DNA from: Pseudomonadales bacterium
GTDB lineage: Bacteria; Pseudomonadota; Gammaproteobacteria; Pseudomonadales; Halieaceae
Reading direction: 5' to 3'
Assembly (NCBI GenBank): GCA_024234735.1
Contig: JACKNV010000012.1
Location: 1-64,000 of the forward strand
Length of the DNA stretch: 64,000 nucleotides
Under the pieces are notes generated by a model. It had not been told where the DNA came from. It saw nothing but the letters and a program-made list of their open reading frames with translations, and searched no databases. Both the position numbers and the translations under genes were made by a program. Positions within the stretch are counted from its first letter, which is position 1; every line of letters starts with the position of its first letter. This document shows positions 16,964 to 25,183 of this stretch, in pieces.

Positions 16964-18205
16964 ATGCGCAAGTTATTTGTACTGATTCTGGTCGCCCTGT
17001 TACTGGGGGTGGGGGTGGTCGCGATCATCGAGACCGACCCGGGTTACCTGCTGCTGGCCTACGGGGACTACACCCTGGAGACCAGCCTCTGGGTCGGCCT
17101 TGTGCTGCTGGTGTTGGCGGTGTTGTTGCTGTACGGGATGTTCGCCCTGTTGCGGCGCCTGCTCGGCGGGCGCAAGTCGCTGGCCGGGTGGTGGGATTCG
17201 CGTCGTGTCCACAAGGCTGCGCGGCTCACCCGGCGAGGGGTCATCAATTATGGCCAGGGCAACTGGGCCAGGGCGCGCCGGGAGTTGCTGCGCGCCGCCG
17301 ACAGCAGTGACCTGCCGCTGGTGAATTACCTGCTGGCGGCCCAGTCCAGTGCGCACCTGGGTGAGCTGGACAAGATGCAGGAGTATCTCGGCGCGGCGGC
17401 GGCAACCGGTTCCGGCGCGGCTGTCGCGGTGGACCTGGCCAGGGCCGACATGCTGTTGCAGGCGGGCCAGCACCGGCAGGCCCTGGGCGTGCTGCTGCCG
17501 CTGCGCGAGAACGCGGCCCACCACCCTCGGGTGCTGCTGCTGTTACAGCGGGCCTTCGCCGGAGTAGAGGACTGGCAGGCCCTGGCGGAGTTACTGCCGA
17601 GCCTGCGGAAACACAAGCTGATGCCCGCTGCCGAGCTGCAGGGTCTGGAACAGCAGTTGTCGGGCCGTCTGCTGCAACATGCCGGGGACGATGTCGACAG
17701 CGTGTGCGCGGCGTGGCACCGGCTGCCGGCGGAAGCCAGGCGCGAAGCGGCGCTGGTGCGCCTGTTCGTCGCCCGCCTGGTGGATTTGCAGGCGCATGCC
17801 CTGGCCGAAAAGACCCTCCTGCAGGCGCTCAAACACGAGTGGGACCCGGAGCTGGTCCGTCTGTACGGCCATGTGCAAAGCCCCAATCCCAGGCAGCAGC
17901 TGGCCCGGGCCGAGGGCTGGCTGGAAGCCCATCCGCGGGATGCGCAGCTGTTGCTGTGCCTGGGCCGTCTCAGCGCGCGCGACAAGCTGTGGGGCAAGGC
18001 GCGGGAGTACTACGAAAACAGCTATCGGCTGCAGCGCAGCCCGGAAAGCTGTGCCGAGCTGGGCCGGCTGCTGGCGGCATTGGGCGAGGCCAATGTGGCG
18101 GCGGCCTATTTCCGCGAAGGGCTGCTGCTGCGCGAGAACACCCTCCCCGAACTGCCCCAGCCGGAAAAGATAGTGGCCAACCCGCGCCTGTTGACGCGCG
18201 GCTGA
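16964..18205 (+). CDS. hemY: HemY-type TPR membrane protein
   Basis: This 413-aa protein is the gammaproteobacterial HemY, unrelated to Bacillus protoporphyrinogen oxidase. Two N-terminal membrane helices (residues about 5-25 and 42-65) are followed by a cytoplasmic HemY_N domain and TPR-like helical repeats. The phrase LCLGRLSARDKLWGKAREYYE is typical of its C-terminal repeats (written here in pieces: LCLGRLSARDK, LWGKAREYYE). It ends the hemCDXY operon and is thought to help coordinate haem synthesis. Three bases separate it from hemX. Confidence 0.88.
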   Translation: MRKLFVLILVALLLGVGVVAIIETDPGYLLLAYGDYTLETSLWVGLVLLVLAVLLLYGMFALLRRLLGGRKSLAGWWDSRRVHKAARLTRRGVINYGQGNWARARRELLRAADSSDLPLVNYLLAAQSSAHLGELDKMQEYLGAAAATGSGAAVAVDLARADMLLQAGQHRQALGVLLPLRENAAHHPRVLLLLQRAFAGVEDWQALAELLPSLRKHKLMPAAELQGLEQQLSGRLLQHAGDDVDSVCAAWHRLPAEARREAALVRLFVARLVDLQAHALAEKTLLQALKHEWDPELVRLYGHVQSPNPRQQLARAEGWLEAHPRDAQLLLCLGRLSARDKLWGKAREYYENSYRLQRSPESCAELGRLLAALGEANVAAAYFREGLLLRENTLPELPQPEKIVANPRLLTRG

Positions 18206-18217
18206 GCGCGGCTCTGC

Positions 18218-19705
18218 TCAAGGGAGCGGGATACCCAGTTCCTCCCAGATTGCGTCCACACGCTGTTTCACCGCCGGATCCATGGCGATGGGGCGGCCCC
18301 ATTCGCGCCGGGTCTCCCCCTGCCACTTGTTGGTGGCGTCAAAGCCCACCTTGGAGCCCAGGCCGGCCTCCGGGGAGGCGAAATCCAGGTAATCGATGGG
18401 CGTGTTGTCGATGAACACGCTGTCGCGGCGGGGGTCCATGCGGGTGGTCATGGCCCAGATGACGTCCTTCCAGTCCCGGGCGTTGACGTCCTCGTCGGTG
18501 ACGATGATGAACTTGGTGTACATGAACTGGCGCAGGAATGACCACACGCCCAGCATCACGCGCTTGGCGTGTCCGGGGTATTCCTTGCGCATGGTCACCA
18601 CGGCCAGGCGATAGGAGCAGCCTTCCGGAGGCAGGTAGAAGTCGACGATCTCCGGGAACTGCTTTTGCAGCAGGGGCACGAATACCTCGTTGAGCGCGAC
18701 CCCCAGTACCGCCGGTTCATCGGGCGGCCGGCCGGTGTAGGTGCTGTGGTAGATGGGCGCCTCCCGGTGGGTGATGGCCGAGACGGTAAACACCGGAAAA
18801 CGCTCCACCTCGTTGTAGTAGCCGGTATGGTCGCCGAAGGGCCCCTCGTCCGCCAGTTCCCCGGGCTCCAGGTAGCCCTCCAGCACATACTCGGCGGAGG
18901 CCGGCACGGTCAGGCCGTGGTCGCGGCACAGGGGCGTGAAACACTCGGCCAGCTCGGTCTTGCTGCCGCGCAACAGGCCGGCGAATGCATACTCGGAGAT
19001 GGCGTCGGGAATGGGGGTGACGGCGGCCAGGGTGGTGGCCGGGTCCGCGCCCAGGGCGATTGCCACCGGGTAGCGCTCACCGGGGTGTCGCAACTGCCAG
19101 TCGCGAAAATCCAGGGCGCCGCCGCGGTGGGACAGCCAGCGCATGATCAGCTTGTTGCGGCCGATCAACTGCATGCGATAGATGCCGAGGTTGAGGCGTT
19201 CCTTGCCCGGCCCGCGGGTAATGACCAGCGGCCAGGTCACCAGCGGGGCCGCGTCCCCCGGCCAGCAGGTCTGGATCGGCAGCTCGTGGAGGTTCACCTC
19301 GTCGCCCTGGAGGGCGTGATACTGGCAGGGTGGATTGCGGACCATTTTTGGGCCCATATGCAGTACCTGTTTCAGCACCGGGGCCTTGTCCCAGGCGTCG
19401 CGCAGGCTCTTGGGCGGGTCCGGCTGGCGCAGGTAGGCCAGCAACTCGCCGATGTCCCGCAGCGCTGAGACATTCTCCTCGCCCATGCCCAGCGCCACCC
19501 GGCGCTCGGTGCCGAACAGGTTCATCAGTACCGGGGTGCGGTATCCCCTGGGGTTTTCGAACAACAGGGCCGGCCCGCCTGCCCGCAGGGTGCGGTCGGC
19601 GATCTCGGTCATCTCCAGCGCCGGGTCGACCTCGGTGCTGATCCGAACCAGTTCGCCGCACCGTTCCAGGGCGGCGATAAAATCCCGAAGGTCTGTGTAT
19701 TTCAC
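18218..19705 (-). CDS. ubiD: 4-hydroxy-3-polyprenylbenzoate decarboxylase
   Basis: UbiD is a prenylated-FMN-dependent decarboxylase of ubiquinone synthesis. The 495-aa sequence follows the E. coli enzyme closely, including EITEIADRTLRAGGPALLF-like N-terminal text, NLGIYRMQLIG, LPPEGCSYRLAV and NARDWKDVIWAMTTRMDP. The start is placed at the GTG at 19705 (KYTDLRDF follows), with GGAAAA upstream. This matches the family N-terminus; an ATG at 19747 would add 14 unrelated residues. It lies downstream of rho on the same strand. The prenyltransferase UbiX that makes its cofactor is not in the window. Confidence 0.95.
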   Translation of the reverse strand: MKYTDLRDFIAALERCGELVRISTEVDPALEMTEIADRTLRAGGPALLFENPRGYRTPVLMNLFGTERRVALGMGEENVSALRDIGELLAYLRQPDPPKSLRDAWDKAPVLKQVLHMGPKMVRNPPCQYHALQGDEVNLHELPIQTCWPGDAAPLVTWPLVITRGPGKERLNLGIYRMQLIGRNKLIMRWLSHRGGALDFRDWQLRHPGERYPVAIALGADPATTLAAVTPIPDAISEYAFAGLLRGSKTELAECFTPLCRDHGLTVPASAEYVLEGYLEPGELADEGPFGDHTGYYNEVERFPVFTVSAITHREAPIYHSTYTGRPPDEPAVLGVALNEVFVPLLQKQFPEIVDFYLPPEGCSYRLAVVTMRKEYPGHAKRVMLGVWSFLRQFMYTKFIIVTDEDVNARDWKDVIWAMTTRMDPRRDSVFIDNTPIDYLDFASPEAGLGSKVGFDATNKWQGETRREWGRPIAMDPAVKQRVDAIWEELGIPLP

Positions 19706-19793
19706 GTGTTTTCCGTGGTCCGCCTGGTATCGACAGGGACAGTACACGCTGAGCCGGGCGCGCGCAACGGCGCGCCTCGTCTTGGGGGGTGCG

Positions 19794-21062
19794 CTATTTG
19801 CGCTTCATGGACATGAAGAACTCTTCGTTGGTCTTGGTGTCCTTGAGCTTGTCGGAGAGGAACTCAATGGCCGCCAGGTCTTCCATGCCATGCAGCAGTT
19901 TGCGCAGAATCCACATGCGCTGCAGCTCGTCCTCGGCGGTGAGCAGTTCCTCGCGGCGGGTACCCGAGCGGCGGATATTGATCGCCGGGTAGACGCGCTT
20001 CTCCGCAACCTTGCGATCCAGGTGCAGCTCCATGTTGCCGGTGCCCTTGAACTCCTCGTAGATGACTTCGTCCATCTTGGAGCCGGTGTCCACCAGGGCG
20101 GTGGCAATGATAGAAAGGCTGCCGCCCTCCTCGATATTGCGCGCCGCGCCGAAGAAGCGCTTGGGGCGCTCCAGGGCGTGGGCGTCGACACCGCCGGTGA
20201 GCACCTTGCCGGAGCTGGGTATGACCGTGTTGTAGGCGCGTGCCAGGCGGGTGATGGAGTCCAGCAGGATGATCACGTCCTTCTTGTGCTCCACCAGGCG
20301 CTTGGCTTTCTCGATCACCATGTCGGCGACCTGCACGTGGCGCGAGGGCGGCTCATCGAAGGTGGAGGCCACCACCTCGGCGCCGCGCACGCCCACCGAG
20401 CGCTGCATCTCGGTGACTTCCTCGGGGCGTTCATCGATCAACAGGACGATGATGTAGCACTCCGGGTTATTGGTGATGATCGCCTGGGCGATGTTCTGCA
20501 TCATGATGGTCTTGCCGGCCTTGGGCGGCGCCACCAGCAGGCCGCGCACACCCTTGCCGATCGGCGCCACCAGGTCGATGATGCGGCCCGTCAGGTCTTC
20601 CGTGCTGCCATTGCCGGTTTCCAGGGTGAGGCGCTCGTTGGGAAACAGCGGCGTGAGGTTTTCGAACAGGATCTTGTGCTTGGAGTTTTCCGGCCGGGTG
20701 AAGTTGATTTCGCCGACCTTGAGCAGGGCGAAATAGCGTTCGGAGTCTTTTGGCGGGCGGATTTTCCCGGAAATGGTGTCGCCGGTGCGCAGGTTGAAGC
20801 GGCGGATCTGGCTGGGGGACACGTAGATATCGTCGGGCCCCGCCAGGTAGGAACTGTCGGCGGAGCGCAGGAAACCGAAGCCGTCCTGCAGGATTTCCAG
20901 CACGCCGTCACCGGAAATATCCTCGCCGCTTTTGGCGTGGCGCTTCAGGATAGCGAAAATAATGTCCTGCTTGCGCGAGCGCGCCATGTTTTCCAGGCCC
21001 ATCTCCTTGGCGATGTCGATGAGTTCCTGGGTGGATTTGGTTTTTAGGTCGGTAAGATTCAT
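19794..21062 (-). CDS. rho: Transcription termination factor Rho
   Basis: This 422-aa protein is the hexameric RNA-dependent ATPase that ends transcription of untranslated RNA. The N-terminal Rho_N domain (residues 1-47) is followed by the cold-shock-like RNA-binding domain (DGFGFLRS near 60). The ATPase has P-loop APPKAGKT and the Q- and R-loop sequences (VGVRGAEVVAST and the GKVLTGGVDA segment). It is normal length without the low-complexity insert seen in actinobacteria. The trxA-rho-ubiD order is a common gammaproteobacterial arrangement. Confidence 0.98.
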   Translation of the reverse strand: MNLTDLKTKSTQELIDIAKEMGLENMARSRKQDIIFAILKRHAKSGEDISGDGVLEILQDGFGFLRSADSSYLAGPDDIYVSPSQIRRFNLRTGDTISGKIRPPKDSERYFALLKVGEINFTRPENSKHKILFENLTPLFPNERLTLETGNGSTEDLTGRIIDLVAPIGKGVRGLLVAPPKAGKTIMMQNIAQAIITNNPECYIIVLLIDERPEEVTEMQRSVGVRGAEVVASTFDEPPSRHVQVADMVIEKAKRLVEHKKDVIILLDSITRLARAYNTVIPSSGKVLTGGVDAHALERPKRFFGAARNIEEGGSLSIIATALVDTGSKMDEVIYEEFKGTGNMELHLDRKVAEKRVYPAINIRRSGTRREELLTAEDELQRMWILRKLLHGMEDLAAIEFLSDKLKDTKTNEEFFMSMKRK

Positions 21063-21231
21063 AGAGGTTCAGGTGCTGTGTGGAGGAAAGTGATGCAATC
21101 TGTGTAATGTGTACGGGGACACACTTGCCAGTACTGCCGGCGAGCGAATGTGCTAGTAAATAAACAGTTGGATGGCGAATTATTATCGCCGCACGGGGCT
21201 GTGCGACGGAGAGAAAGGTAGCACGACCTGC

Positions 21232-21304
21232 AGGTGCCGTCTACCGGTTTTTTCGGGCTTGCGGCACCTTTACCAGGGAGCGGGCCGGCGGTGTTCCCGG
21301 CCCG
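21232..21304 (-). promoter_or_regulatory. Two hairpins between trxA and rho
   Basis: Two inverted repeats lie in the 247-bp gap that becomes the rho leader: an 8-bp stem AGGTGCCG/CGGCACCT (21232-21239 with 21262-21269) and an 8-bp stem CGGGCCGG/CCGGCCCG (21281-21288 with 21297-21304). Neither is followed by a T tract on the minus strand, so they are not simple terminators. They could mark the end of the trxA message or take part in the known autogenous control of rho. Confidence 0.4.
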
Positions 21305-21309
21305 GTGGG

Positions 21310-21636
21310 TTAGACGACTTCCTGAATGAACGCGACCAGCTGGCTCTTGGACAGCGCGCCGACCTTGGTGGCCTCGGCATTACCGCCCTTGAACATGATC
21401 AGGGTGGGAATACCGCGAATACCGAACTTGGGCGGGATGTCGGGGTTGGCGTCCACGTCGACCTTGCACACTTTCAATTTGCCTTCGTATTCGCCGGCGA
21501 TCTCGTCCAGTACCGGTGCGATCATCTTGCAGGGGCCGCACCATTCCGCCCAGAAATCCACCAGCACGGGGAGGTCCGATTTGAGTACTTCCGCGTCAAA
21601 AGTGGCATCGCTGACGTGTACGATCTGGTCGCTCAT
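21310..21636 (-). CDS. trxA: Thioredoxin 1
   Basis: This 108-aa cytoplasmic thioredoxin has the catalytic WCGPCK motif (Cys33, Cys36) and the cis-Pro loop GIRGIPTLIMF. It reduces protein disulfides using electrons from thioredoxin reductase and serves ribonucleotide reductase, among others. It is normal length with no signal peptide. It lies upstream of rho on the same strand and diverges from the TVP38-flavoprotein fusion. Confidence 0.97.
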   Translation of the reverse strand: MSDQIVHVSDATFDAEVLKSDLPVLVDFWAEWCGPCKMIAPVLDEIAGEYEGKLKVCKVDVDANPDIPPKFGIRGIPTLIMFKGGNAEATKVGALSKSQLVAFIQEVV

Positions 21637-22021
21637 GGTGTTCTCCGGTTGCGTTGCGGGCGAGCTGCCCGCCTGATTTCAAGGGGCACAATCATACCAC
21701 TGGTGCCCACATGCACAACCGCGCGGGTAGAGTTTTTGGGCATGCTCATATTTCCCAGTGGTATATCGTTTGCCTGGTTCCGGGCGCCAGCTCAGCCAGG
21801 GTTTATCCGGCAGGACCGTTGAGGCCATGGATGGCCGATACGAGCCTACATGGATGTATTCACGGCGAGTCCTGGCGGACAAGCCCTGGCTGAGCGGGCG
21901 GGTAAAGATCGGTGATATGGATGTGGTTCACGCCAAACCACTACCCGATAGCCTTGTCCCGGAGGGAGTAGTAGTCTCTCCAGGCATCCCGGACAGCCCA
22001 CGACAACTGACAGGTAAGTCC
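21637..22021. other. 385-bp divergent intergenic region
   Basis: No convincing gene lies between trxA and the TVP38 fusion gene; the frame upstream of 22022 is open but has no signal or similarity. The region holds the palindromic element at 21791-21894 and a separate perfect 10-bp inverted repeat, ATACCACTGG at 21694-21703 with CCAGTGGTAT at 21755-21764. The latter brackets the likely trxA promoter area. Confidence 0.6.
21791..21894. repeat. Imperfect palindromic intergenic element
   Basis: Two 26-bp arms (21791-21816 and 21869-21894) are reverse complements at 23 of 26 positions. They enclose a 52-bp centre with two near-direct copies of CATGGATG and the phrase TGTATTCACGG. The layout resembles abundant extragenic palindromic repeats I recall from Shewanella, Pseudomonas and Halomonas genomes, in which a GGATGGC...GGATGTATTCACGGCG core recurs. 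That family likeness is from memory. A fragment sharing AGCCTA and TGTATTCACGGC lies at 52-70 in this window. Confidence 0.6.
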
Positions 22022-24157
22022 ATGTCGATGAAAAAAATAGCCGTCGTAGTGCTCATCGCCACCGCCATCGGCGCCTGGTTCTACCTCGACCTCGGCAGCT
22101 ACCTGCAGCTCGCCACCGCGCAGCAGCACGTGGGCGATTTGCGGGCGTGGTATGCCGACCACCCGCTGCTCGCCGGGTTGGTGTACTTTGCGGTATACGT
22201 GGCCATTACCGCGCTGTCGGTGCCCGGCGCGGCGGTCATGACGCTGGCGGGGGGCGCGCTGTTCGGTTTCGGGTATGCGCTGTTGTTGGTGTCCTTCGCC
22301 AGCAGCATCGGTGCGACCCTGGCCTTCGCGGTGTCGCGGCTGCTGCTGCGCGACTGGGTGCAGGGTCGCTTCCGGCGGCAGCTGCGGGCGGTAAACGAGG
22401 GGTTTGCCCGGGATGGGGCTTTTTATCTGTTTTCCCTGCGCCTGGTCCCTGTTTTCCCGTTCTTCCTGATCAACCTGCTGATGGGGGTGCTGCCAATTGG
22501 GGCGTGGCGCTACTACTGGGTGTCGCAGCTGGGCATGTTGCCCGGCACGGCCGCCTACGTGAATGCCGGCACCCAACTGGGGCAGCTGCAGTCCACCGCC
22601 GGGATTATCTCGCCCGGCTTATTGCTCTCCTTCGTGTTGCTGGCTGTTTTTCCCTTCCTGGCGCGTCGCCTGCTGGTGGTCCTGCAGGCGCGCCGGGCGC
22701 TGCGGGGGTACGCCAGGCCACGGCGCTTCGACACCAACCTGGTGGTCATCGGCGCTGGCTCCGCCGGGCTGGTGGCCGCGCTGATCGCGGCCACCGTGAA
22801 GGCGAAGGTGACCCTGGTGGAGCGGCACAAGATGGGTGGCGACTGCCTCAATACCGGGTGCGTGCCCAGCAAGGCACTGATTCGTTCGGCGCGCATCGCT
22901 GACTACGCGCGGCGCGCACCCGAATTCGGCCTCGCGGCCATGGATGTGCAGGTGGACTTCCGCCGGGTGATGGAGCGGGTACAGGCGGTGGTGCGGACCA
23001 TAGAGCCGCACGATTCGGTGGCGCGCTTTACCTCGCTGGGGGTGGACTGCCTGCAGGGCGAGGCCCGCATCCGCTCCCCCTGGGAGGTGGAGGTGGGCGG
23101 CAGGACCATCACCACCCGGCATATCATCATCGCCAGCGGCGCCCGGCCGCGGATTCCGGATATCCCGGGCCTGGAGGCGCTGGATTATCTCACCTCGGAC
23201 ACGGTGTGGGAACTGCGCGAGGCGCCGCGGCGCCTGCTGGTGCTGGGGGCGGGCCCGATCGGCTGTGAGCTGGCGCAGGCATTTGCTCGCCTGGGTAGCC
23301 AGGTGACGCTCGCCACCCATGCCGGGTGCATCCTGCCCCGCGAAGACGCCGAGGTGTCAGCGCACCTGGCAACCGTGTTTGCCGGGCAGGGCATCGAGGT
23401 GCTGACCGCTCACGAGCCGCAGGCCTGTGGCATCGGGCCCGACGGGCAGTGGCTGGCCTGCCGGAGCGCAGGGGGGCAGCGCCGGCTGGAATTCGATCGC
23501 CTGCTGTTGGCGGTCGGCCGCCACGCCAATGTCGAGGCACTGGGGCTGGAGGCGCTGGGCATAGGCCTCAGCCCCGCGGGCACCGTGGTTGTAGATGAGT
23601 ACCTGCGCACCCGCGTGCCCACCATACTGGCCTGCGGGGACGTGGCCGGGCCCTACCTGTTCACCCACATGGCCAGCCACCAGGCCTGGTATGCCACGGT
23701 CAACGCCCTGTTCGGGCGCTTGCGCTCCTTCAGGGTGGATTATTCGGTTGTTCCCTGGGCGACCTTTACCGACCCGGAGGTGGCCAGGGTGGGCCTGAAC
23801 GAGCGGGAAGCCGCGGAGCGGCGGGTGGACTACGAGGTCACCCGCTACGCTATTGACGACCTCGACCGGGCCATCGCCGACGGCGAGGCCCACGGCTTTG
23901 TCAAGGTGCTCACCGAACCGGGGCGCGACCGCATCCTGGGGGTGACCATCGTCGGCTACCATGCCGCCGAACTGCTTCCCGAATTCGTGCTGGCCATGAA
24001 GCACGGCCTGGGCCTGAACAAGATCCTGGCAACCATTCACGTCTACCCCACCCTGGGGGAGAGCAATCGCTTTCTCGCCAGCGAGTGGCGCAAGGCGCGC
24101 AAGCCCCAGCGGGTGCTGTCCTGGCTGGAGCGCTATCATCGCTGGCTGCGGGCCTAG
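22022..24157 (+). CDS. TVP38/TMEM64 membrane domain fused to FAD-dependent disulfide reductase
   Basis: This 711-aa two-part protein has residues 1-230 as a TVP38/TMEM64 (SNARE-associated, DedA-like) domain: five or six hydrophobic helices and the conserved LRLVPVFPFFLINLLMG stretch. Residues about 238-705 form a class I pyridine nucleotide-disulfide oxidoreductase similar to mercuric and dihydrolipoyl dehydrogenases. This part has FAD motif GAGSAGLVAA, redox pair Cys275-Cys280 in GGDCLNTGC, NAD(P)-binding GAGPIGCELAQAF, and the C-terminal His-Glu pair in HVYPTLGE. It lacks the extra C-terminal Cys pair of MerA. The substrate is unknown. The ATG at 22022 starts the first membrane helix; upstream in-frame codons cover an intergenic repeat. 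Confidence 0.88.
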   Translation: MSMKKIAVVVLIATAIGAWFYLDLGSYLQLATAQQHVGDLRAWYADHPLLAGLVYFAVYVAITALSVPGAAVMTLAGGALFGFGYALLLVSFASSIGATLAFAVSRLLLRDWVQGRFRRQLRAVNEGFARDGAFYLFSLRLVPVFPFFLINLLMGVLPIGAWRYYWVSQLGMLPGTAAYVNAGTQLGQLQSTAGIISPGLLLSFVLLAVFPFLARRLLVVLQARRALRGYARPRRFDTNLVVIGAGSAGLVAALIAATVKAKVTLVERHKMGGDCLNTGCVPSKALIRSARIADYARRAPEFGLAAMDVQVDFRRVMERVQAVVRTIEPHDSVARFTSLGVDCLQGEARIRSPWEVEVGGRTITTRHIIIASGARPRIPDIPGLEALDYLTSDTVWELREAPRRLLVLGAGPIGCELAQAFARLGSQVTLATHAGCILPREDAEVSAHLATVFAGQGIEVLTAHEPQACGIGPDGQWLACRSAGGQRRLEFDRLLLAVGRHANVEALGLEALGIGLSPAGTVVVDEYLRTRVPTILACGDVAGPYLFTHMASHQAWYATVNALFGRLRSFRVDYSVVPWATFTDPEVARVGLNEREAAERRVDYEVTRYAIDDLDRAIADGEAHGFVKVLTEPGRDRILGVTIVGYHAAELLPEFVLAMKHGLGLNKILATIHVYPTLGESNRFLASEWRKARKPQRVLSWLERYHRWLRA

Positions 24158-24227
24158 GGCAGGGGATGGTACAGTAGGGCCTGCGCAGTGGGCGCAACGA
24201 GCAGATGGTTACTCAGGGAGGTAGCAG

Positions 24228-24881
24228 ATGAGCACAGTGGCAGTCGTGCTGGCGGGATGTGGTGTATACGACGGTGCGGAGATCAACGAGGCAGTGCTGA
24301 CCCTGCTCAGCCTGGAGCAGCAGGGCGCCAGCTACCAGTGTTTTGCCCCGGATATCGAGCAGATGCACGTGGTCAACCACTTGACCGGCGAAGTCGAGCC
24401 GGGCGAGCGCCGCAACGTGTTGGTGGAGGCCGCGCGTATTGCCCGCGGCAATATCAAGGCCCTGGGTGACCTGCAGGTCGAGGCGTTCGATGCCCTGCTG
24501 GTGCCCGGGGGGTTCGGGGCCGCCAAGAACCTGTCTGATTTCGCGGTCGCCGGTGCCGGCATGAAGGTGCTGCCGGAGTTCCTGGAGGTCGCCCGCGGGT
24601 TTCACCGGGCCGGTAAACCGATAGGCCTGATCTGTATCGCCCCGGTGATGGCAGCGGCCATTTGCGGGGAAGGTGCCCAGTGCACCATCGGCAGCGATGC
24701 GGAAACCGCTGCCGCCATCGAGACCATGGGTGGGCACCATCTGGAATGCCCGGTGAGCGAGGCCCGCATAGACAGCGAGCGCAAGCTGGTTACCACCCCG
24801 GCCTACATGCTGGCCGGCAGTGTCTCCGAGGCCTACGGCGGTATCAGCGAGTGTGTCGGGGCCGTGCTGGCCCTGGTATAA
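24228..24881 (+). CDS. elbB: ElbB-type glyoxalase (DJ-1/PfpI fold)
   Basis: This 217-aa isoprenoid-biosynthesis-associated protein of the DJ-1/PfpI superfamily carries the ElbB signatures. These are VVLAGCGVYDGAEINEA, LVPGGFGAAKNL and the nucleophile-elbow Cys in GLICIAPVMAAA (about residue 136). E. coli ElbB has weak glyoxalase activity; the physiological role is open. GGGAGG lies just before the ATG. The GIY-YIG gene follows after 11 bp. Confidence 0.92.
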   Translation: MSTVAVVLAGCGVYDGAEINEAVLTLLSLEQQGASYQCFAPDIEQMHVVNHLTGEVEPGERRNVLVEAARIARGNIKALGDLQVEAFDALLVPGGFGAAKNLSDFAVAGAGMKVLPEFLEVARGFHRAGKPIGLICIAPVMAAAICGEGAQCTIGSDAETAAAIETMGGHHLECPVSEARIDSERKLVTTPAYMLAGSVSEAYGGISECVGAVLALV

Positions 24882-24892
24882 GGGCCCGACAG

Positions 24893-25162
24893 GTGTCGGC
24901 GGCGGGCGGCTGGACGGTGTACATTCTGGAATGCGCCGACGGCAGCCTCTACACCGGGGTGGCACGCGATCTCGACCGGCGCCTGCGCCAGCACAATGGC
25001 CTGCTGGCTGGAGGTCCCCGCTACACCAGCGGGCGGCGCCCGGTGCAGCTGCGCTGGGCGGCGCCAGCCGCCAGCCGCGGTGCCGCCCAGCAGCGCGAGG
25101 CGGCAATCAAGAAACTGAGCCCCACGGCGAAATGGCGCCTGGTGGCGGCGGGCCTCCGGTAA
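24893..25162 (+). CDS. GIY-YIG domain protein, YhbQ-like
   Basis: This 89-aa single-domain protein has WTVYILECADGSLYTG as the GIY-YIG core. RDLDRRLRQHN (catalytic-type Arg) and REAAIKKLSPTAKWRLV, the usual C-terminal helix of the YhbQ/UPF0213 group, follow. Such proteins are proposed single-strand or repair nucleases. The start is a GTG at 24893, 11 bp after elbB, with AAGGG 8 bp upstream. Longer in-frame extensions overlap elbB and are not supported. Confidence 0.83.
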   Translation: MSAAGGWTVYILECADGSLYTGVARDLDRRLRQHNGLLAGGPRYTSGRRPVQLRWAAPAASRGAAQQREAAIKKLSPTAKWRLVAAGLR

Positions 25163-25183
25163 GCGGCGGGTCGATGATCCACT

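Noticed and set aside
21281..21304. Possible intrinsic terminator of trxA
   Set aside because: The stem is good but no T tract follows on the minus strand, so it is listed only as a hairpin.
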